Of a stretch of 64,000 nucleotides of DNA, positions 24,980-31,746 are shown in pieces. Position 1 is the stretch's first letter, and every line of letters begins with the position of its first letter. Made by a program: the position numbers and the translations under genes. The DNA is from Qipengyuania citrea (GTDB lineage: Bacteria > Pseudomonadota > Alphaproteobacteria > Sphingomonadales > Sphingomonadaceae), in contig NZ_WTYG01000001.1 of assembly GCF_009828015.1 (NCBI RefSeq), positions 930,001-994,000 on the forward strand, in the 5' to 3' direction. The notes beneath the pieces are model-generated. The model had not been told where the DNA came from and did not search any database. It saw only the letters and a list, made by a program, of their open reading frames with translations.

Positions 24980-25010
24980 CGTCGGCCCGGGCTTGACCCG
25001 GGCCGGTGCT
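24980..25010 (+). repeat. Palindromic repeat copy A, upstream of GIY-YIG
   Basis: Eight-base perfect arms GGCCCGGG (24984-24991) and CCCGGGCC (24997-25004) flank a CTTGA loop; the flanks CGTC and GGTGCT are shared with copies B and C. It ends 18 bases before the GIY-YIG start codon. Confidence 0.8.
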
Positions 25011-25028
25011 GCCTTCTTGAATGGCTAC

Positions 25029-25328
25029 ATGGATCGCGAACCACTCGGCGGCTGGGTCTACATCATGGCTGATCGCTATCGCGGCGCGCTTTACGTCGGC
25101 GTGACGAGTTCACTCGCCGCGCGCGTCACCCAGCACCGTGAAGGAACAGGTTCCGATTATTGCTCGCGGCGCGGTCTGACGCGTCTGGTCTGGGCCGAAC
25201 GCGGCGATGCAATCGATGACTGCATCGCGCATGAAAAGCGCTTGAAGCGTTGGCGGCGCGAGTGGAAATTCGCGCTGATCGAGAAAGCCAACCCGGATTG
25301 GCAAGATCTTTACGACCAGATTCATTGA
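25029..25328 (+). CDS. Single-domain GIY-YIG nuclease inserted in the GTA cluster
   Basis: A 99-residue stand-alone GIY-YIG domain of the small UvrC-like type. The signature is GGWVYIMADRYRGALYVGVTSSL (YIM and YVG strands, about residues 6-28), followed by RVTQHREG with the conserved arginine, and AIAHEKRLKRWRR-like helix carrying the catalytic-type glutamate (CIAHEKRLKRW). It is on the plus strand, opposite to every GTA gene, and is bracketed on each side by a pair of palindromic repeats. Small GIY-YIG proteins of this kind are common in sphingomonads; their substrate is unknown. An upstream TTG extension would run through repeat A and is rejected. Confidence 0.88.
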   Translation: MDREPLGGWVYIMADRYRGALYVGVTSSLAARVTQHREGTGSDYCSRRGLTRLVWAERGDAIDDCIAHEKRLKRWRREWKFALIEKANPDWQDLYDQIH

Positions 25329-25336
25329 GCAAGAAA

Positions 25337-25368
25337 AGCACCAGTCCCGGATCAAGTCCGGGACGACG
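25337..25368 (-). repeat. Palindromic repeat copy B, downstream of GIY-YIG, inverted
   Basis: Eight-base arms GTCCCGGA (25344-25351) and TCCGGGAC (25357-25364) with a TCAAG loop; read on the minus strand it matches copies A and C including CGTCG before and GGTGCT after the palindrome. It starts 8 bases after the GIY-YIG stop codon. Confidence 0.8.
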
Positions 25369-25392
25369 GTAAGAAGAGCATACCCCAAACCT

Positions 25393-25423
25393 CGTCGGCC
25401 CGGACTTGATCCGGGCCAGTGCT
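25393..25423 (+). repeat. Palindromic repeat copy C, next to the terminase stop
   Basis: Eight-base arms GGCCCGGA (25397-25404) and TCCGGGCC (25410-25417) with a CTTGA loop, flanked by CGTC and AGTGCT. Same orientation as copy A. It ends 5 bases from the stop codon of the large terminase gene. Confidence 0.8.
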
Positions 25424-25428
25424 GATTC

Positions 25429-26754
25429 TCATATCTGCCACACCCGCGGCTCCTGACGCCGACCCAGCATCAACTCGCTCAGTGCCCAAACCAGCGCGTC
25501 GGCGCGGTCGGGGCTGGTGCCGGGACCTTCATAACCGCCGCCCGTCATCAATCCGCACAGCTGGTCCTCGAGCTGCGCGAACATTCCCGCATGCCGCACC
25601 CGGCCCGCTTCGTAGAGCGCGGCGACGGGTTCGGCGCGGGCCGCCTTGCCTCTGGAGGCGTGCACCAGCTTGAGCGGCAGCGCGATATCGGCGGCGCGCA
25701 GCACGCTGGCGACCATCTGCCCGCCCTGGTTGGCCTCGGCCACCACGCGGTCGGCATTCCAGCCGCGCGCAGCCTCGGCCACCGCGCGCGCCCAGCGTTC
25801 GGGGCTGGCCTTCGCGACCGAGCAATCCGCCAGCACCTGCGCGATGCCGCTTGTACCCAGCGCGCAGACCACGATCCCGCATTCGTCGCCGCGGTCGCTG
25901 GCGGGCGGATCGACCCCGACCACCACGCGCAGCGCGGGATCGGCCGAACCGTCCGCGCGGCAGGCCTCGATCAGCGCGCGGGTCCATAGCGCGCCGGCAA
26001 TATCCTCGAGCAATTCGCCATGCAGCTCCTGCCGGGCCAACTGGCTATGGCCGAATTCGCGTTCCATTGCGGTCAGGAAGCTGTCGGGCAGATTGCCCCG
26101 GTTGTCGTGCGTGGCGCCGCGCGTGACGGCCAGCCCCTCGCTGGCGAGCAGGCGGCGTACCAGCGGAACCGCACGCGGTGTCGTGGTGGCAAGCACTTGC
26201 TGGTTCGGACCCAGCCTGAGCCCGAGCTGCAGATTGTCCCACGCCGAAATCGCGCGGCGGCGGGCGTTGCTCCACTTTGCCAGCTCGTCGCACCACGCAT
26301 GGCTGTGCTGCGGACCGCGCAGGCTTTCGGGTTCGGCGGCGGAAAACAGCGTCGCCTGCGCGCCATTGGCCCAGCGCAGCCGGCGCAGCGAGGGTTCGTA
26401 GGCAGGGCGCCGGTCGGGCGGCGAACAGGCGAGGATCCCGCTGTCGCCCTCGACCATTACCGCGCGCGCCTCCCCCAGCGATGCAGCGACCAGTGCGACC
26501 CGTGCATCGCGGTTCGTCTCGGCGATATCGCGAACCCATTCGGCACCCGCACGCGTCTTGCCGAAGCCGCGACCGGCCATCATCAGCCAGATCCGCCAGT
26601 CGCACTCGGGCGGCAATTGCCCGTCATGCGCCGTGTTGCGGAAGTCATAGGGCCATTCATTGCGTTCGGCCTGGTCGAGCCCGGCCACGAAGGCGTCGCG
26701 TGCTGCGCTGCGGGCCCGCGCGAACAAGCCCGGGCGGGTGGGTTCAGTGTTCAT
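25429..26754 (-). CDS. GTA large terminase subunit (g2-like)
   Basis: A 441-residue DNA-packaging motor. The Walker A motif is GRGFGKT at residues 61-67 and the Walker B region AWCDEL (D156, E157) follows; the C-terminal nuclease half starts near 280 with VVVGVDPPASD and later VVAEANQGGQMV and DRADALVWALSEL, the acidic residues of the RNase H-like fold. It translocates DNA into heads and cuts it, in GTAs with little sequence specificity. The ATG overlaps the small terminase gene by 11 bases. The usual close junction to the portal gene is broken by the GIY-YIG insertion. Confidence 0.92.
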   Translation of the reverse strand: MNTEPTRPGLFARARSAARDAFVAGLDQAERNEWPYDFRNTAHDGQLPPECDWRIWLMMAGRGFGKTRAGAEWVRDIAETNRDARVALVAASLGEARAVMVEGDSGILACSPPDRRPAYEPSLRRLRWANGAQATLFSAAEPESLRGPQHSHAWCDELAKWSNARRRAISAWDNLQLGLRLGPNQQVLATTTPRAVPLVRRLLASEGLAVTRGATHDNRGNLPDSFLTAMEREFGHSQLARQELHGELLEDIAGALWTRALIEACRADGSADPALRVVVGVDPPASDRGDECGIVVCALGTSGIAQVLADCSVAKASPERWARAVAEAARGWNADRVVAEANQGGQMVASVLRAADIALPLKLVHASRGKAARAEPVAALYEAGRVRHAGMFAQLEDQLCGLMTGGGYEGPGTSPDRADALVWALSELMLGRRQEPRVWQI

Positions 26755-27370
26755 CAGCGTCAGGCTCGCGGCGGTTGGCGATCTGGCGGCGGAAAATCTC
26801 CACCTTGCGTTCGATCGAGGCGCGCACCTCGGCCGCGCTGACATTGGCGCGCGTGGCGCGCTCGCCGGCGATCGTGTCCTTGTGCGCGGCAAGCAGCCGC
26901 AGCGCGGAGGCCACATCCATCCGGTGCTTCGGGGCCGGGTCGCGCAGATAGCCGAGCACTTCCATCTCCAGATTGGCGTAGCCTTCGAACAGCGCGGCGC
27001 GCCATGCGTCAGCGAAATCGCTGTCGCAGCGGCGCAGGCGATAGGCCTCGCGCGGCGGAACATGCGCCCGCTTGGCCGAAGCCGACACATTCGATGTCTC
27101 GGACAGCGCTTCGAGAAAGGTGCGCTGCCACTGGCGCGGGGCGGGCTTGTCCGCGCGGTTGCGCAGCTTGGCCGGCCGGCGGGCGCGGTAATCGGCCAGC
27201 GTCTGGTCCCAGCGCTGGCGGAATGCCGCGCTGCGCTTGCGCCGGGCATAGGGTGTGCTGTCACTGACCCCGGCCGCCTGCGCCGCGCGGCTGGCCATGC
27301 CATATGCGCGCAAGCCCGCGATGAACGCGTCTTCCCAGGCGTGCCGGTCCGCAGGCGGCGAACGTTTCAT
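26744..27370 (-). CDS. GTA small terminase subunit-like protein (g1-like)
   Basis: A 208-residue, highly basic and helical protein. The N-terminus (WEDAFIAGLRAYGMASRAAQAAGVSDSTPYARRK) resembles a helix-turn-helix DNA-binding unit, repeated more weakly at about 88-115; the C-terminal part has an oligomerisation-type helix (ASIERKVEIFRRQIANRRE). Position directly before the large terminase and overlap with it support a small terminase, the DNA-recognition partner of the packaging motor. It is the first gene of the cluster, about 100 bases after a strong promoter, with GGGAGG ahead of the ATG. Confidence 0.8.
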   Translation of the reverse strand: MKRSPPADRHAWEDAFIAGLRAYGMASRAAQAAGVSDSTPYARRKRSAAFRQRWDQTLADYRARRPAKLRNRADKPAPRQWQRTFLEALSETSNVSASAKRAHVPPREAYRLRRCDSDFADAWRAALFEGYANLEMEVLGYLRDPAPKHRMDVASALRLLAAHKDTIAGERATRANVSAAEVRASIERKVEIFRRQIANRREPDADEH

Positions 27371-27407
27371 GCGATCCTCCCGATGATGCGCAGCGTGAAA
27401 CGACGAA

Positions 27408-27451
27408 GGGCGGCCCCGGTGAGAAGGCCGCCCGCTACGGCCCGTGGGCCG
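27408..27451 (-). promoter_or_regulatory. Two GC-rich hairpins in the GTA leader
   Basis: Between promoter and first gene lie an 8-base perfect stem (27408-27415 with 27426-27433) and a 6-base stem (27438-27443 with 27446-27451). The T-poor sequence following them argues against simple terminators; they may shape leader RNA stability or translation. Confidence 0.4.
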
Positions 27452-27479
27452 GTGAATCACACTATCGCGATGTTCGCTT

Positions 27480-27508
27480 TATGTACCCAAAGAGCGTGAC
27501 GATGTCAA
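27480..27508 (-). promoter_or_regulatory. Probable sigma-70 promoter of the GTA cluster
   Basis: On the minus strand a consensus TTGACA (27503-27508) and TACATA (27480-27485) are spaced by exactly 17 bases. It drives toward the small terminase gene, giving a leader of about 100 bases. Confidence 0.65.
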
Positions 27509-27514
27509 TCAAAA

Positions 27515-27531
27515 AGAACCAAATAGGTTCT
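27515..27531. promoter_or_regulatory. Operator-like palindrome AGAACC-N5-GGTTCT upstream of the GTA promoter
   Basis: A perfect 6-base inverted repeat (27515-27520 and 27526-27531) lies 6 bases upstream of the GTA promoter -35 box. Its core is GAAC-N7-GTTC; these half-sites and spacing recall alphaproteobacterial LexA boxes, although those are usually direct repeats. The protein that binds is unknown. Confidence 0.5.
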
Positions 27532-27606
27532 ATGGTCGTGCTTGCCTACACTCGGCGGCTCGCCTAATCCCGGCGCACCACGGGATGCGAGGGAATTTCC
27601 CAGATC

Positions 27607-28269
27607 ATGATCATGAAACCGCTGCGCGGGCTGTACGACTGGACGATGGACAAGGCTTCGCACCCGCATGCGGTGGGCTGGCTGGCGTTCTTCTGCTTCG
27701 TCGAATCCAGCTTCTTCCCGATCCCGCCGCATCCGCTGCTCGGGCTGATGTGCCTGGCCGAACCGAAGAAGGCGGTGAAGTTCGCGCTGGTCGCCACGCT
27801 GGCATCCGTCGCGGGCGCGCTGCTCGGCTATGCGATCGGCTGGGGGCTCTACGACACGGTCGGCGTCTGGCTGATCGGCGCGCTGGGCCTGACCGAAGCG
27901 TTCCCGGTCGCGGCCTGCCATTTGCGCGAATATGATTTCGAAGCGATCCTGATTGCCGGCGCCACGCCGGTGCCCTTCAAGCTGCTGACGATCACTGCCG
28001 GCTTCGTCGGCATGAACCTCGTCACTTTCGTGCTGTCCAGCCTGTTCGCCCGCGCGCTGATCTTCATGACCGTGGGCATCCTGTTCCGCGTCTTCGGCGC
28101 GCCGATCAAGCGGGTGATCGACAAATATCTCGGCACGGTGACCACGGTCTTCGTGGTGCTGGTGGTCGGCGGCGTGCTGGTGCTGACCCAGCTCGGCGGC
28201 GGCGAGGATGATGCGGGCGGGCCGTGCGCCAACCCCGCGCCGCTCGAAGACCGCGCGCCGCGGGGCTGA
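27607..28269 (+). CDS. YqaA / DedA-related (SNARE-associated-like) membrane protein
   Basis: A 220-residue membrane protein with about five hydrophobic segments. It has the YqaA-type pattern of the VTT/DedA superfamily: WLAFFCFVESSFFPIPPHPLLG near residue 25, then AGATPVPFKLLTITAGFVGMN near 118, where the acidic and proline-rich re-entrant loops sit. Superfamily members act as lipid scramblases or flippases in the inner membrane; the substrate here is unknown. It is divergent from the GTA cluster. A second ATG two codons later is also possible. The C-terminus is a short hydrophilic tail. Confidence 0.82.
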   Translation: MIMKPLRGLYDWTMDKASHPHAVGWLAFFCFVESSFFPIPPHPLLGLMCLAEPKKAVKFALVATLASVAGALLGYAIGWGLYDTVGVWLIGALGLTEAFPVAACHLREYDFEAILIAGATPVPFKLLTITAGFVGMNLVTFVLSSLFARALIFMTVGILFRVFGAPIKRVIDKYLGTVTTVFVVLVVGGVLVLTQLGGGEDDAGGPCANPAPLEDRAPRG

Positions 28270-28327
28270 TTGCCGCAGCGGCCAAGCGCGGGCAGCGCCT
28301 GGCCGCCCGCGCCGCTATCGCTGTCGC

Positions 28328-28759
28328 TCAGTTCGCGAAGCTGGTTTCCAGCGTGATCTCGGCGTCGAGCAGTTTCGAGATCGGGCAATTGGCCTTGGCG
28401 TCAGCGGCCAGTTCCTCGAACTTCGCCTGGTCCAGCCCGGGCACCTTGCCGCGCGTCGACAGCGCCGAGCGGGTGACGACGAAGCCGTCATCCACTTTTT
28501 CCAGCGTCACCTCGGCGTCGGTTTCGACCGATCCGTCGCTGTGGCCGGCCTCGGCCAGCTTGAACGACAGCGCCATGGTGAAGCAGCTGGCATGCGCCGC
28601 AGCGATCAGCTCTTCGGGATTGGTGCCCGCGCCATCCTCGAACCGGGTCTGGAAGCCATAGGGCTGGTCCTTCAGCGCGCCGGATTGCGTGCTGACATGG
28701 CCCTTGCCGTCCTTGCCCAGCCCGTCATAGCGGGCGCTGCCTGAATTGGTCGTCTTCAT
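28328..28759 (-). CDS. osmC: OsmC-family peroxiredoxin (OsmC subfamily)
   Basis: A 143-residue peroxide-reducing enzyme. The two redox cysteines are C59 in AHASCF and C125 in ANCPISK, with the conserved arginine in the FQTRFEDG region. OsmC proteins reduce organic hydroperoxides and act in osmotic and oxidative stress. It lies 54 bases downstream of the serine palmitoyltransferase gene on the same strand and may be partly co-transcribed. Its start codon is buried in a perfect hairpin with the ribosome binding site in the loop. Confidence 0.9.
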   Translation of the reverse strand: MKTTNSGSARYDGLGKDGKGHVSTQSGALKDQPYGFQTRFEDGAGTNPEELIAAAHASCFTMALSFKLAEAGHSDGSVETDAEVTLEKVDDGFVVTRSALSTRGKVPGLDQAKFEELAADAKANCPISKLLDAEITLETSFAN

Positions 28760-28783
28760 GGTGGAATCTCCTTTTCCACCATG
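28757..28783 (-). promoter_or_regulatory. Hairpin enclosing osmC ribosome binding site and start codon
   Basis: A perfect 10-base inverted repeat (28757-28766 and 28774-28783) with a 7-base loop. In the osmC mRNA the loop is AAGGAGA, the ribosome binding site, and the 3' arm ends in the ATG start. No T-tract follows, so it is not an intrinsic terminator. It could modulate translation initiation. Confidence 0.6.
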
Positions 28784-28813
28784 GGACGCCCCATCCCGGC
28801 ACTTCGTTCCGGA

Positions 28814-30064
28814 TCAGATGATCCCGACCTGCTTGCCCGCGGCCTCGAAGATCGACAGGATCTGCGCCACTTCGCTCTCGCTGTGCTCGGCGCAGAGCGA
28901 ACAGCGCAGCAGCGTCATGTTGGCCGGGGTTGCGGGCGGGCGGGCGAGATTGACGTAGAGGCCGCCCTTGATCAGCGCCTCCCACATTGCCGCGCCCTGT
29001 TCCAGATCGGGCATGATCACCGCGATGATCGCGCTCTGCGGTTCGTCGGTGCCGAGCGCGAAGCCGAGATCCTTGAGCCCCTTGTGCAGCGTCTTCGAAT
29101 TTTCCCACAGATGCGCGCGCTTGTTCGACCCGTGCATCAGCTTGCGGATGCTGGTCGCCGCGGTCGCCACCACGCTCGGCGGCAGGCTGGCAGTGAAGAC
29201 ATAGGGGCGGCAGACCAGCCGCATGATCTCGAACTTGGGGTGGTTGGAGACGCAGAACCCGCCCACCGTCCCGACGCTCTTCGAAAAGGTGCCGATGATG
29301 AAATCGACATCGTCCATCACGCCGGCCTGTTCGACCACGCCGCGGCCGTTCTCGCCGATGAAGCCCATCGAATGCGCTTCGTCGACCAGCACCATCGCGC
29401 CGTGCCGCTTCGCGATCGCGACCATTTCCTTGAGCGGGGCGACATCGCCCAGCATCGAATAGACGCCTTCAAGGATGACCAGCTTGCCCGCGCCTTCGGG
29501 AATGCGCTTGAGCCGCTTTTCCATCGCCTCGATGTCGTTGTGCTTGAACGGCACGACCTCGGCATTGCCCATCGCGCAGCCGTCCCAGATGCTGGCGTGG
29601 CTGTCGATGTCGAGGATGATGTAGTCACCCTTGCCCGCGATGGTCGAGATGATCCCGAGATTGGCCTGGTAGCCGGTCGAGAAGACCATGGCGTGATCCA
29701 TGCCGTAGAATTCGCGCAGCGCGTCTTCGCACTCCTTGTGACCCTGGTAGGTCCCGTTGAGCACGCGGCTGCCGGTGGTCCCGCTGCCGAAGTCGGTCAG
29801 CGCCTGCTTGCCCGCCTCGATCACGTCGGGATCGAAGGTCATGCCCATGTAATTGTAGGTGCCGAGCAGGATCGTCTCGCGGCCGTTGCAGATCGCGCGG
29901 GTCGGCGAGAGGACCTTTTCCATCACCAGGCTGAAGGGGTCTTCCTGCCCGCTCGCGAGCAGGCCCTCGCGCAGCGCGATGATGTCGTCGAACTTCGAGA
30001 ACAGGTCGGTGCCGTCGCCGCTGCGCTCGATCGGCTGGTCGGATTGCGAGATGCCGCGGCTCAT
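28814..30064 (-). CDS. spt: Serine palmitoyltransferase
   Basis: A 416-residue PLP-dependent alpha-oxoamine synthase. The cofactor lysine is K262 in GTFSKSVGTVGG, the pyridine-contacting aspartate and histidine lie in VDEAHSMG (D228, H231), and GSGTTGSRVLNGTYQGHKECE (about 93-113) is typical of the group. It condenses serine with palmitoyl thioester to 3-ketodihydrosphingosine, the first step to the sphingolipids that replace or complement LPS in Sphingomonadales. The immediate neighbour is a dedicated acyl carrier protein whose stop overlaps this start (ATGA), which argues for SPT rather than the related KBL or ALAS enzymes. Confidence 0.9.
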   Translation of the reverse strand: MSRGISQSDQPIERSGDGTDLFSKFDDIIALREGLLASGQEDPFSLVMEKVLSPTRAICNGRETILLGTYNYMGMTFDPDVIEAGKQALTDFGSGTTGSRVLNGTYQGHKECEDALREFYGMDHAMVFSTGYQANLGIISTIAGKGDYIILDIDSHASIWDGCAMGNAEVVPFKHNDIEAMEKRLKRIPEGAGKLVILEGVYSMLGDVAPLKEMVAIAKRHGAMVLVDEAHSMGFIGENGRGVVEQAGVMDDVDFIIGTFSKSVGTVGGFCVSNHPKFEIMRLVCRPYVFTASLPPSVVATAATSIRKLMHGSNKRAHLWENSKTLHKGLKDLGFALGTDEPQSAIIAVIMPDLEQGAAMWEALIKGGLYVNLARPPATPANMTLLRCSLCAEHSESEVAQILSIFEAAGKQVGII

Positions 30065-30306
30065 CAGGCGGCCTGCAGCTTGGTGACCGCATCGACGAGC
30101 TGGCCGTAGGTCTCGATCTCGGCTTGCTGGTTCATCGAGATAATGATGTCGAATTCGTCCTCGATCTCGGCAACGAAGTCCATCACCGTCAGACTGTCGA
30201 ATTCCAGATCGTTGGCGAAAGTGGTGCCCTCGGTGATCTCGACGCCCTTCTTGTTGAAAGGCTCGGCCAGTTCGCGGATTTTGGCGTCGACGGCGGTGCG
30301 GTCCAT
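30064..30306 (-). CDS. Acyl carrier protein paired with serine palmitoyltransferase
   Basis: An 80-residue acyl carrier protein. The phosphopantetheine-bearing serine is S38 in EFDSLTVMDF, followed by the acidic helix II typical of the family. It is translated just before, and coupled to, the serine palmitoyltransferase gene, so it probably presents the acyl chain for sphingolipid synthesis instead of serving general fatty acid synthesis. The general fatty-acid ACP gene is not in this window. Confidence 0.9.
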   Translation of the reverse strand: MDRTAVDAKIRELAEPFNKKGVEITEGTTFANDLEFDSLTVMDFVAEIEDEFDIIISMNQQAEIETYGQLVDAVTKLQAA

Positions 30307-30402
30307 ATCGGGTCCAGTTCTCTATCGCGTTGCGGCCCGCACGGGTGCGGGCGGGGGGTGGCAGCCGGCAAAGCGGTTATGACGGCCGCTTGTCAAGCAT
30401 GG

Positions 30403-30771
30403 CTAGTCGGGCAGCAGCGCTTTCACCGCCGCCATGAACGGCCCGATCGACACCGGCTTGGCGAGATAGTCCGCCGCGCCCGCATCGCGGATCCGCTCCT
30501 CGTCGCCCTTGCCGGCATAAGCGGTCACCGCCAGCACCGGCACGCCGGCCAGCGCGGGATCGGCTTTGAGCTGCCCGATCAGGTCGATCCCGCTGACATG
30601 CGGCAGCTGGATGTCCATGATCACCAGATCGGGAACGAAGCGCTGCGCGGTCGCCACCACGTTGCGGCCATCGGCCACGGGCACGACTTCATGTCCGTTC
30701 GCCTTCAGGACGTCACAGAACAGCTTACGATTGAGGTCGTTGTCCTCGACAACGAGGATTCTCTTTGCCAC
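30403..30771 (-). CDS. divK: DivK-type single-domain response regulator
   Basis: A 122-residue receiver domain with nothing attached. The phosphoacceptor is D53 in LVIMDIQLPHVSG, acidic pocket residues lie in VVEDND, and the conserved lysine is K105 in YLAKPVS. The sequence strongly resembles Caulobacter DivK, the cytoplasmic cell-polarity regulator that, when phosphorylated by DivJ and dephosphorylated by PleC, controls the CckA-ChpT-CtrA relay through DivL. CtrA itself is encoded 24 kb away in the window. The start is a GTG; no ATG is available. The gene is divergent from a DUF3572 gene. Confidence 0.87.
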   Translation of the reverse strand: MAKRILVVEDNDLNRKLFCDVLKANGHEVVPVADGRNVVATAQRFVPDLVIMDIQLPHVSGIDLIGQLKADPALAGVPVLAVTAYAGKGDEERIRDAGAADYLAKPVSIGPFMAAVKALLPD

Positions 30772-30856
30772 TTGGCGCGGACTCCATGCGAATGCGCATG
30801 GACCTTATGCAAAAGCGGGAGCGCTGACAATTATTCGCGAACCGACGAATGGCGAA

Positions 30857-31108
30857 ATGCGGCCGCCCGAGGTGCTGGCGCTCGAAGCGCTCGGCTGGGC
30901 GCTGGCCGACGACAAGCGGGCCGAGCGCCTGCTGTCGCTGACCGGCCTCACGCCCGAGCGATTGCGGAACGGGCTGACCGATCGCGGCGTTCAGGCTGCA
31001 GTGCTCGAATTTCTAGCCAATCACGAACCCGATCTCGTCCTTGCCGCCGACGCGCTGGACACCACCCCCGAAACGCTGGTCGCTGCGGCCAGGGAGCTGT
31101 CCAGATGA
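30857..31108 (+). CDS. DUF3572 family protein
   Basis: An 83-residue, all-helical protein matching DUF3572 (LALEALGWALADDKRAERLLSLTGLTPERLR...VLEFLANHEPDLVLAADAL). The family is conserved next to divK across alphaproteobacteria, hinting at a shared cell-cycle context, but its function is unknown. It is divergent from divK and its stop overlaps the next start (ATGA). Confidence 0.82.
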   Translation: MRPPEVLALEALGWALADDKRAERLLSLTGLTPERLRNGLTDRGVQAAVLEFLANHEPDLVLAADALDTTPETLVAAARELSR

Positions 31109-31746
31109 CCCGCCCACTGATCATATCCGACTGCGATGAAGTGCTGCTCTACATGGTCGCGCCCTTCCGCGACTGGCTGGCCGAAACGCAGGGCGTCGAA
31201 TTCCGTATGGAAGGCAACGATTTCGCCCAGGCGCTGCGCTGGCAGGACAGCGGCGAGATCCTCGCGCCCGAGGAAATCTGGCGCAAGCTGGGCGGCTTCT
31301 TCGATACCGAAATGCATCGCCAGACGCCGATCCCCGGCGCGATCGAAGGGATCGCCGCGCTGCGCGAACACGCCGATGTCGTGATCCTCACCAATCTCGT
31401 CGACAAGCGCCAGGAAATGCGCCGGGCGCAGCTGATCGACCACGGGCTCGACGCTCGCGTGTTCACCAACCAGGGCCCCAAGGGTCCCGCGCTGCAGGCG
31501 ATCCTCGATGAATACCGGCCGAGCAAGGCAGTTTTCATCGACGATCTGGCGCAGCATCACCGCTCGGCCCGCGAAACGCTTGGCCCGGCGGGTGCGAACA
31601 TCACCACGCTCCATCTGTGCGGCGAACCGCTGCTCGCCCCGCATATCGATTGCGCGCATACCGCCGGCCACGCCGACGCCCGCATCGATAGCTGGGACGA
31701 AGCGCTGCCGTGGCTGATGGGCGAAATCGAGAAGGAACCCGCATGA
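31105..31746 (+). CDS. HAD-superfamily hydrolase
   Basis: A 213-residue haloacid-dehalogenase-type hydrolase. Motif I is SDCDEVLLYM near the N-terminus, with a divergent second position (DCDE rather than DxDx), motif II ILTNLVDK near residue 95 and motif III/IV KAVFIDDLAQHH near 145. It is probably a small-molecule phosphatase; the substrate is unknown. It is joined by 4-base overlaps to DUF3572 upstream and the RidA-like gene downstream, suggesting a coupled run of five genes. Confidence 0.78.
   Translation: MTRPLIISDCDEVLLYMVAPFRDWLAETQGVEFRMEGNDFAQALRWQDSGEILAPEEIWRKLGGFFDTEMHRQTPIPGAIEGIAALREHADVVILTNLVDKRQEMRRAQLIDHGLDARVFTNQGPKGPALQAILDEYRPSKAVFIDDLAQHHRSARETLGPAGANITTLHLCGEPLLAPHIDCAHTAGHADARIDSWDEALPWLMGEIEKEPA

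Larger units (their letters stand above)
13166..27370 (-). mobile_element. Gene transfer agent (GTA) structural gene cluster
   Basis: Eighteen minus-strand genes follow the order known from the Rhodobacter capsulatus GTA: small terminase, large terminase, portal, protease, HK97-type capsid, connector, DUF3168, TP901-type major tail, two tail chaperones, short tape measure, DUF2460, DUF2163, NlpC/P60 and tail hub, then a DUF2793 gene. Start and stop codons overlap at most junctions. No integrase, repressor, replication, lysis or attachment site is seen, and base composition matches the chromosome. This points to a domesticated, vertically inherited GTA rather than an active prophage. The cluster of about 14.2 kb is interrupted only by an opposite-strand GIY-YIG gene with flanking palindromes. 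Confidence 0.88.

Noticed and set aside
24993..25028. TTG-initiated N-terminal extension of the GIY-YIG gene
   Set aside because: It would be encoded by palindrome copy A, while an ATG at 25029 gives the typical family length.
25337..25423. Palindromes B and C as intrinsic terminators of the terminase gene
   Set aside because: They have no T-tract on either side and match the upstream copies in flanking sequence, so they are better described as a repeat family.
13166..27370. Interpreting the cluster as an active prophage
   Set aside because: No integrase, repressor, replication, lysis or att repeats are visible, and gene order matches a GTA.
27371..27540. A CtrA binding site upstream of the GTA
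   Set aside because: No TTAA-N7-TTAA sequence was found in the region.
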